Source: Cristatella mucedo
Taxonomy: Eukaryota; Bryozoa; Phylactolaemata; Cristatellidae
DNA: 64,000 nt
Direction of reading: 5' to 3'
Assembly (NCBI GenBank): GCA_009760855.2
Contig: WPIO01000046.1
Span: 36,001-100,000 of the forward strand
Below, piece by piece: positions 58,427 to 64,000 of this stretch. Both the position numbers and the translations under genes were made by a program. The notes below the pieces were generated by a model, which had not been told where the DNA came from, made no database searches, and saw nothing but the letters and a program-made list of their open reading frames with translations. Position 1 is the first letter of the stretch; the number at the start of each line of letters is the position of its first letter.

Positions 58427-58526
58427 TAGCTGTTCCATAACACTACTACTTAGCGTAGCTCAATTGTGCGCTAGTGCGCTGAGTGGGTATAGTTATTTTC
58501 GAAAGTTTTCTACAAGTATATAAAGA

Positions 58527-58935
58527 ATGAGTCAGCACCCTGATGTCACTAGACGAAATCGTAGCGAGTCTTTTACCAGTATGCTACTAGAATGGTTGAT
58601 GCATGTCATTCTCTTTTTGATGTTAAACCTAAATATCCACGATCTAATGTCATTCTTAATGATCTTTTGCAAGATATTAAGCTTTCAAAGGATGAAGAAG
58701 GTTCTAAGGGAAAGTCTATTTTTATGAAGAAATCTGTCACTTCTAAATGGGTGCCTACTGCTAAATCACTTGCTGAATTTTATAGGTATAGATACAATGC
58801 TTATTGTCGTCTCGTAATGGTTCCTGACATGCTTTATAATATAATTATACCTTCTCTTAGCGATCTTATCTAACCAACTCTGAAGACTTATCCAAATTTT
58901 AGGTTTCAACTAGCTTTTGAAGTTACTGTTAAACG
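58527..58935 (+). pseudogene. Polinton-like ORF fragment 1, unknown protein
   Basis: Starts MSQHPDVTRRNRSESFTSML in one frame, is continued from about 58592 in another (a frameshift), and stops at 58873. Further weakly matching sequence in a third register follows to about 58935. The product is polar with YRYRYNAYCRLVMVPDML near its end. I cannot assign a family. Probably the 5'-most gene of the element, and broken. Confidence 0.45.
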
Positions 58936-58961
58936 TGATAACTGACTTGAATAGGTAATAG

Positions 58962-59022
58962 TAATGATAATGTAATAATAACACACTTGATAAAGCGCTC
59001 TCAGAGAAAATGAGTCTGTTAA
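58962..59022 (-). mobile_element. L2-like tail inside the Polinton-like element
   Basis: ATGTAATAATAACACACTTG, ATAAAGCGCTCTCAGAGAAA: the antisense terminal 60 bp of the LINE family A 3' end. Confidence 0.75.
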
Positions 59023-59050
59023 TAATTGAGCTGCTTGGTCTTTTGAACAA

Positions 59051-59341
59051 ATGAGGCTGAGAATCGGAGGACTTGAAGTTGAATCGTACAATACTGACTA
59101 TGGAATGACTGTAACTTTTACAGTTCTAGGAGCACTAATGTATCCTAGCGATTATAATAGGGGTGAGGGATTGACGTCATTTTGGAGAAAGGATGAAGGT
59201 GCTGCTGATTTAAATTGCTTTCCAGGAGCAGGAAATGCTGCAGCCGCTGATACTAATCCTCCTTGTGCTACTGCTACTGCAGATGGTTTTGCTGCAACAA
59301 ATGTTAGCATGGTTGATGCGGAAGCTAGTGTCAACCAGTGA
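59051..59341 (+). pseudogene. Polinton-like ORF fragment 2, structural-protein-like
   Basis: Open for 96 codons. Beta-rich opening (LRIGGLEVESYNTDYGMTVT) then an Ala/Asn/Gly-rich segment. It could belong to a virion-like structural protein, but there is no diagnostic motif. Its start codon sits just after the L2 insertion, so the true N-terminus is probably lost. Confidence 0.4.
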
Positions 59342-59344
59342 AAT

Positions 59345-59740
59345 TCTGCATTTCGATAGGATTTCAGGATTTTACGCAGGCATGGATAACGATATGTAGA
59401 AAAGTTAAGAAATATATTAGCAATCAGACTATAGAATTATGAACACCATTACCTTTTGGAAAAACGTTTGAACTAATAGTCACAAAGTTGCTTGAAATGA
59501 AATTTAAAAGTATCACAACTAATGCTAATGACTGCTTTTCTTAAGATGAATGTTATCGTTATAGTCCTGATGGTATGATTTATGATGGAGAGTCTAAAAA
59601 ACTTGTATAAATGATATGTCTATGATCTAGACGCTTGATTAAAGATGAGATACTTCTGCAATATGAAGCGCAATGGACTTTACGTATTAGAAACGGAAGA
59701 ATGCTTCTTCTGCAAATTTGAAATCTAAATCCCAGTTTTT
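59345..59740 (+). pseudogene. YqaJ / lambda-exonuclease-like nuclease fragment
   Basis: One frame contains YSPDGMIYDGESKKLV (SPDG codons 59563-59574), the first catalytic-Asp block of PD-(D/E)XK exonucleases of the YqaJ type. Directly after it, where the second block with its Glu and Lys would lie, a stop codon (59608-59610) interrupts. Further on, a Q.EAQ-type segment and TEECFF in another frame fit the downstream Q...QM...T...C.F region of the family. Several stops and frameshifts; not functional. Such nucleases take part in recombination or replication of phages and large DNA viruses. Confidence 0.6.
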
Positions 59741-59921
59741 AAATTGCTTTAATAAACCTAAATATTATATTGCAGCTGGAAAAGTTAAAATACCAAAAGA
59801 AGAAGAAGTTGAAGTTCCAATAATTAATTCTTGTTTTTATACCTTCTCAAGAATAAGAGGCATAATAATTTTGAGTTTGGTCCAATATCTGAACATGGCA
59901 GATTCAATAATAAGAAAATAA
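59718..59921 (+). pseudogene. Polinton-like ORF fragment 3
   Basis: 67 codons, Lys/Glu-rich centre (KVKIPKEEEVEVP). May be the C-terminal end of the nuclease gene or the start of another gene. Confidence 0.35.
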
Positions 59922-60097
59922 AAGGAAATTTCATCAAATTTTACGTTAAAAATGTGCATACAAACAGTTAGAGAACCTGACAAAAATAGATTTGAGAGAT
60001 TGGTTCTATCAGTCATAGAAGTAGTTAATAAAGCTTAAGTTTAACTTTGTAATATATAATGCTCAGGAAATGAGACTACATTGCCAGCGTCTGTGAA

Positions 60098-61060
60098 ATG
60101 AGATACACAGACTTGGATATTAGTGGCAATAAAGTTGTAAATGTTAAGGATCCAGTATATCCTGGAGATGGTTTGGTCCAGCATTTAAGGTGCTCGCCCC
60201 GACCATTGTCTGGCTGAGGTCGTAGGCTCGAGCCCTGAAGCACATGTGAAGCGCCTGAACAGAGATTAAGCTCTCTTGGGGCGCTATACAAATTAATTAT
60301 ATTTGGAGAATGTAAATAAAAAGTATGCAGATCAGAACTTTTCAAGATTATCCATTACGACTACCGCATCTACGTTTGATTGCTTATGTAACAAATTAAT
60401 ATAGGCGCTGCTGTTAATGCTAAATATTTGGTTGTTAAAATTCAACTGGATTCCAAAGGTAATAGATTAAGTTACCGTTAGAGATGCAACGACTGGATAT
60501 TTAAACATGGGAAGATTTGCTATAACGTCAACTTATTGGAAAACGACTTCTACTAATCCTTCCACTCTATGGGTGACTTTTGCTTTGTGTATGTAGGTAT
60601 GAAACGAGGTGTTATTGTAAAATTTGTTCCGGTAGGTTGTGACCAAAACACGGGTAATAATACGATAACCAATGACATTAATCCCACCAATCCACTCAAT
60701 GCCGCTAACAAATCTTATGCTGACAAAGCTGATGGTAGAAGAGTTGGCGAAGTAGTAGTACTGTCATTACGTGGAACTATGATGCAATGTGTAATACCTT
60801 TCTCTTTCTCTACAAGCTACACTTGGACCATTACTGATAAACATCCTGTAAGAATAGTTTTTTAACATGTAGTCGGAGGTAATAACTGCGTAAATTAATC
60901 TCAAAACTTGAATATTACGTTACCAGCTGGTGATATATGGATAATTTATGTTCATGGAGGATTGATATACCAAGCCGGGTTTACTAGATTCCAGTTGGGT
61001 TTAAAGGTATTGGTGGTACTGGAAACAAAGATGTCAATCTTCTAATCAGCTACATAGTTA
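60098..61060 (+). pseudogene. Fibre-like protein remnant, split by a SINE1
   Basis: Before the SINE: DLDISGNKVVNVKDPVYPGD (60109-60169). After it: ENVNKKYADQN (60306 on). A second such repeat, INPTNPLNAANKSYADKAD, lies in the 60569-60865 ORF. The pattern N(L/V)..P..P.DA..K.Y.D is typical of tail-fibre and baseplate-spike proteins of tailed phages. After the second repeat comes a beta-rich end with PFSFSTSYTWTITDKHPVR and, beyond a stop, AGDIWIIYVHGGLIYQAGFT. The resemblance suggests a trimeric fibre; the host role is inferred. Frameshifts and stops make it a pseudogene. Confidence 0.55.
60170..60303 (+). mobile_element. SINE1 in the fibre-like gene
   Basis: TGGTTTGGTCCAGCATTTAA, GCCCCGACCATTGTCTGGCT, GAAGCGCCTGAACAGAGATT, GGCGCTATACAAATTAATTA. 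Flanks TGGAGATG and TGGAGAATG form a target duplication differing by one base, so the insertion is recent relative to SINE1 divergence. Confidence 0.9.
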
Positions 61061-61326
61061 CATGAATAATGTAGATGAAATATTATAAATGATAGCTTTC
61101 GGAACTGTGTGATATTCGTTTCATAATTAGTAGTGTTAAAGATCATGATAATCACTTCAACTATCTTGTAAAATAAATCTGAACACGTAGATTCGATGAA
61201 TGGAGTGCATTCGCAGCTAGTTAGTGTCAACTTCAAGAGGCACAGTGTCATCCTCATCAATCTCACAGTCATCTGGCTCTTCTGGCGTCTCTGGCTAATT
61301 TAGACTATTAACGCCTGTCCAGATTG

Positions 61327-61422
61327 GCTCGAAGCTAGGATGCTGGGTGGGCGGATTTTGGCTAAAAATTCGCTGGGACAGCGAGCTAGCTCTTTACCAA
61401 GGTTCGCCATAACACTAGTACT
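61327..61422. repeat. Right terminal inverted repeat
   Basis: GCTCGAAGCTAGGATGCTGG to GCCATAACACTAGTACT; complements 58331-58426. GGCTAAAAATTCGCTGGGAC is the best-conserved block. GAAGAG follows at 61423-61428. Confidence 0.88.
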
Positions 61423-61429
61423 GAAGAGA

Positions 61430-62810
61430 GAAACCTAAAGAGCGGACGTGCGTCAGGGAACTAGACAGAGACGACAGAGATGGAAAGAAAAATACTAAAC
61501 AATGCAAAGTAAGAGAGAATTGCGTAGGTAAAATCTTCATGTGCAGAGACGATACTTGAATTTGTCTTCGGGGTCGCTGAATTTACGGTGCATCACCCTG
61601 CAGTCGTTTCTTTGAAATCGCTCCAGCTGCGGTCTGAGTCAACGCCGGGGCCGGGGCGCGACCAATAGGGTGACCGGTTGTGACATGACGCGAGGTGTAC
61701 GGGGCTCTTGGGGAACTTATGTTGGCCGACTAAGTCGTGGTGTTAGACGCTCTCAGTCTCGCCGAGTTATGCATCTGGATGAGTGCAGGCGTGCTGCGCG
61801 ATGCGGCCACCCAAATAAGGCAACGAGTACCCAAGGCCCCCGAGCGAGGCTGGAGAGAAGCACGCTCGTTGTTACGGCTTATTTATTCCGAATTTCCCCA
61901 GTAGCTTGTTAATCGTGACCCCCCCTCCCCTCCGTGAGCTGGCTCCCATGGCGAGCTGAGATGCACGGTGCTAGTGAATCCCCGTTACTGCAGCCAGTAT
62001 CGTCTTGGCTGGTACTAGTGTGGATTGTCGCTCGTACTCAAGATCGCTCTGGTCCGAGGATGTTCTCCCCCATTGGGAGCGTTGGCCTCGTGTTTCCTGT
62101 GTCCCCCATATCCTAATGTACACAGGATCCTCTGTAGTTCTGTTTAGTTCCCCTCTTGTTGTTGGCGGAAGCTACATTGTTATAAAGAGGTTTGATCAAA
62201 CGGCCGCTCGTCTTGCTCAGCGGCGTGGCGAGCGGCGGCGTCGCCTGAGCATGGCAGTGTCGAGAGGGAATTAGTCTAGATCTTGGTTACACGATTAAGC
62301 TTTTTCATTGTTACAAATATCAAAACGTTTACCAATACCACCATAAAGATAGCGATAACTGCTTGAGTTTAAAGATATGACTACGTTCAGCTCTTACATA
62401 GCTGTATACATTCGCGAGCCTAGGCCGCCCTACCGGAGCCGGTTACCACGCTAAAATCTCTGGTCCGAAAAGATGGAACCCGCGGTCTTTCATGATTCTT
62501 GCTATCGTTGCAGCAGGAATATAAAAATCCTCTAAATATTTTGAATGGTCGCGAACTTTAGTTGTACTGCATGCCACCTCAGTGCTGCGAGCTTTTCCTC
62601 CGAAGGTAGAATTTGAACGCTGTTTGCTAGTTAACGTGATTAACGTAAGCGCACTGCAAAACGCTCGCCAATAAAACTTCCCACCAAACTACTCATTCGT
62701 CGCACTCGGGTCGTGCAGCTGCGCCCCTAGCCAATCTCAAGTGCAGCGGAGACGGTCATGCCAATCGTGGAAGTTATCACTAAAAGATCGGCATGCCTCC
62801 TTTCCGCCGG
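61430..62810. other. Unassigned
   Basis: A plus ORF of 80 codons (61670-61912) and others without domain. No repeat recognised. Confidence 0.3.
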
Positions 62811-62811
62811 C

Positions 62812-62872
62812 ACATTGCAAGTGCCTGTAAAGAGAGACGCATCTCCCAAGAAAAGGCGCTACATACATGCAT
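62812..62872 (+). mobile_element. SINE1/L2-like tail fragment
   Basis: CATTGCAAGTGCCTGTAAAG, CCAAGAAAAGGCGCTACATA. The stem-loop pattern is recognisable, the head absent. Followed by (CATA)n. Confidence 0.55.
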
Positions 62873-63240
62873 ACATACTTTATTGCTAACACAAATATTA
62901 TTAGTATTCAAGCAATTCAGATCCTCGTACTAGCTGGCGTCTCTTGCTCATTTAGACTAGCGACGCTTTTTTGGACGGATATTATTACTGCGCAAAAGTT
63001 CGCGAAAGCTCATCAGAAACGTCGGTAGTGCAACTAGGCTCGATTCACTGGAGCAGCAGCAGCAGCAATTGTAAGTTCGGAGGTCAAGTCGGAGATGACA
63101 AAGCGTAGACCTCTCGCTGGCACTCGCGCCCTTAAATTGTGGCGCTTGAAAGGAACAGCGTAGCCCGCTCCGAACTCTGTCCTAAAGACTGCGCAGCAGC
63201 ACTCGTGGAGCGTTCGGTAAGCTGCACGGCTATCCCTACC
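62873..63240. other. Unassigned
   Basis: Contains a 31-bp phrase near 62935-62966 resembling 61280-61312 in the Polinton-like element; no gene. Confidence 0.35.
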
Positions 63241-63241
63241 G

Positions 63242-63273
<32 letters not shown>

Positions 63274-63285
63274 CAGCAGCAGATC
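63241..63285. repeat. (CAG)n trinucleotide repeat
   Basis: About 14 AGC/GCA units with one TAG interruption; reads as poly-Leu or poly-Ala on the minus strand. A smaller (GCA)5 lies at 63053-63067. Confidence 0.95.
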
Positions 63286-63583
63286 GGCCGCCGCAGCGCA
63301 GGCGCGAGCGTCTGCGCTGCGGCGGCCAGCCCGAGGCAGACGAGACTGGCTCGCCGGCGCGAACCTCCTTCGATCCAAGTAAAATCGGATATTGACGCCG
63401 AGGAGCAAATTCTAGCAAAAGCGCTAATCGCTAAAACCCGCTTGACGCGCCCGACGCTGCCAAGCAGCGATAAATGAACGGCGGCGGACAGCTAAACGCA
63501 AGCTCTCGCCGCGCGAATTGCTTGCTTCTCTATCGCGAGAGCCGCCAACGCCCGCTGCATGCTTTCTTCCCTAATTAGTACCC
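63286..63583. other. GC-rich unassigned sequence
   Basis: CpG-dense, inverted phrase CGCAGGCGCGAGCG/TGCGCTGCGGCGGCC around 63297-63330. Confidence 0.3.
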
Positions 63584-63935
63584 GTATTTTTATGAGAAGT
63601 CTTACCAAATTATAGGTCGCACCCTAAATTTCTGGACACAATTTTTGGAAAAAATATTTTTTTTTATAACTGAATATATAGCTCATTTTGTGTTAAAATA
63701 AGTTTGCCTTCACCATCACAGTTAGCAAGAAACTCGTCATCCGTATCACTGCTAGTTAATATAAACTAGTTAATCCCATATGAACAAATTGAGCAGTCCC
63801 GATAGGTAGGCTAGGTAGTTTTAATTTCGACATTATTTGACTTGCAGTGTATAATTCGCAGGTTTATTTTTTTAAATTGGAAAAAAGTGCAACTTATTCT
63901 AGGGTAGGATGTACTCTGGGAAAATAACGCTTCCG
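63584..63935. mobile_element. Mariner/pogo-superfamily MITE-like element
   Basis: Left GTATTTTTATGAGAAG...AGGTCGCACCCTAAATTT and right AAAGTGCAACTTATTCTAGG...TCTGGGAAAATAACG are imperfect inverted repeats of about 45 bp. The AAGTGCAACTTAT type of subterminal motif is common in mariner/Tigger MITEs. AT-rich centre, no ORF. Confidence 0.55.
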
Positions 63936-64000
63936 TTACTCACATTTCGGAGAGCGCGAGCGGCTCAGAGACCGGCTAAGAGCAGTGCCTTTAGTGAGTG

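Larger units (their letters stand above)
58331..61422 (+). mobile_element. Polinton-like element, 3.1 kb, decayed
   Basis: Ends are AGT...ACT with 96-bp inverted repeats (58331-58426 and 61327-61422, roughly 80% identical) and a perfect 6-bp duplication. These end features match Polintons/Mavericks, virus-like self-replicating transposons of 15-20 kb. Here the interior is about 2.9 kb, AT-rich against GC-richer flanks, with coding remnants on the plus strand only. I see no polymerase, integrase, packaging ATPase or protease. It may be an internal-deletion derivative or a distinct small group. A SINE1 and an L2 tail have inserted. Confidence 0.75.

Noticed and set aside
60569-60865. RNA-virus (picorna-like) capsid origin for the ORF with PFSFSTSYTWT
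   Set aside because: The element has DNA-transposon ends, a nuclease remnant and phage-fibre-type repeats, so an RNA-virus insertion is less likely. The capsid-like impression rests on general beta-strand patterns.

Overview
The window looks like a repeat-rich piece of an animal nuclear genome, probably an invertebrate. Evidence for this: tRNA-headed SINEs, L2/CR1-type LINEs whose 3' ends carry (ATT)n or (ATTAC)n repeats, hAT, pogo/Tigger-like and Polinton-like DNA elements, solo LTRs, long GA/CT/AT microsatellites, and a spliced host gene with multi-kilobase introns. A tick or other chelicerate, or a marine invertebrate, would fit, but nothing here proves a species. There are no operons, rRNA genes or CRISPR arrays.

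The one convincing host gene is on the minus strand, from about 56.6 kb down to 21.8 kb. It is a polycystin-1-like (PKD1/PKD1L) membrane protein. Seven exons are supported by splice sites and protein similarity: a possible GPS-end exon (ending at 56594), TM1 (56431-56532), three consecutive PLAT-domain exons (48684-48821, 45097-45163, 44787-44927), TM2-TM3 (41699-42117), a cytoplasmic-loop exon (38602-38891) and TM4-TM5 (21808-22146). Codon phase is continuous across the PLAT exons into TM2-TM3, and from the loop exon into TM4-TM5. The introns are packed with repeats. At least one small exon between TM1 and PLAT is not identified, and the channel part would lie further downstream.

Most of the rest is transposon debris. 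Family A is an L2-like LINE ending in (ATT)n, with a conserved 3' stem-loop (AAAGCGCC ... GGCGCTTT); there are about 20 pieces. Family B is a related LINE ending in (ATTAC)n. Its best copy (51263-54345, minus) keeps endonuclease, reverse transcriptase and C-terminal regions with few lesions. SINE1 has a tRNA-like head joined to a tail that matches the family A 3' end. SINE2 is a second tRNA-headed family. There are also two solo LTRs with TG...CA ends, a hAT remnant, an 833-bp TIR element, two pogo/Tigger-like elements and several minisatellites.

The most unusual object is at 58331-61422. It is a 3.1-kb, AT-rich element with 96-bp terminal inverted repeats, AGT...ACT ends and a perfect 6-bp target duplication (GAAGAG). 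These end features are those of Polinton/Maverick elements. Its decayed plus-strand coding content includes a YqaJ/lambda-exonuclease-like nuclease fragment and a fibre-like protein with phage-tail-fibre-type repeats. I do not recognise that content as the standard Polinton gene set. It has been hit by a SINE1 and an L2 tail. This is the best candidate for something undescribed in the window.
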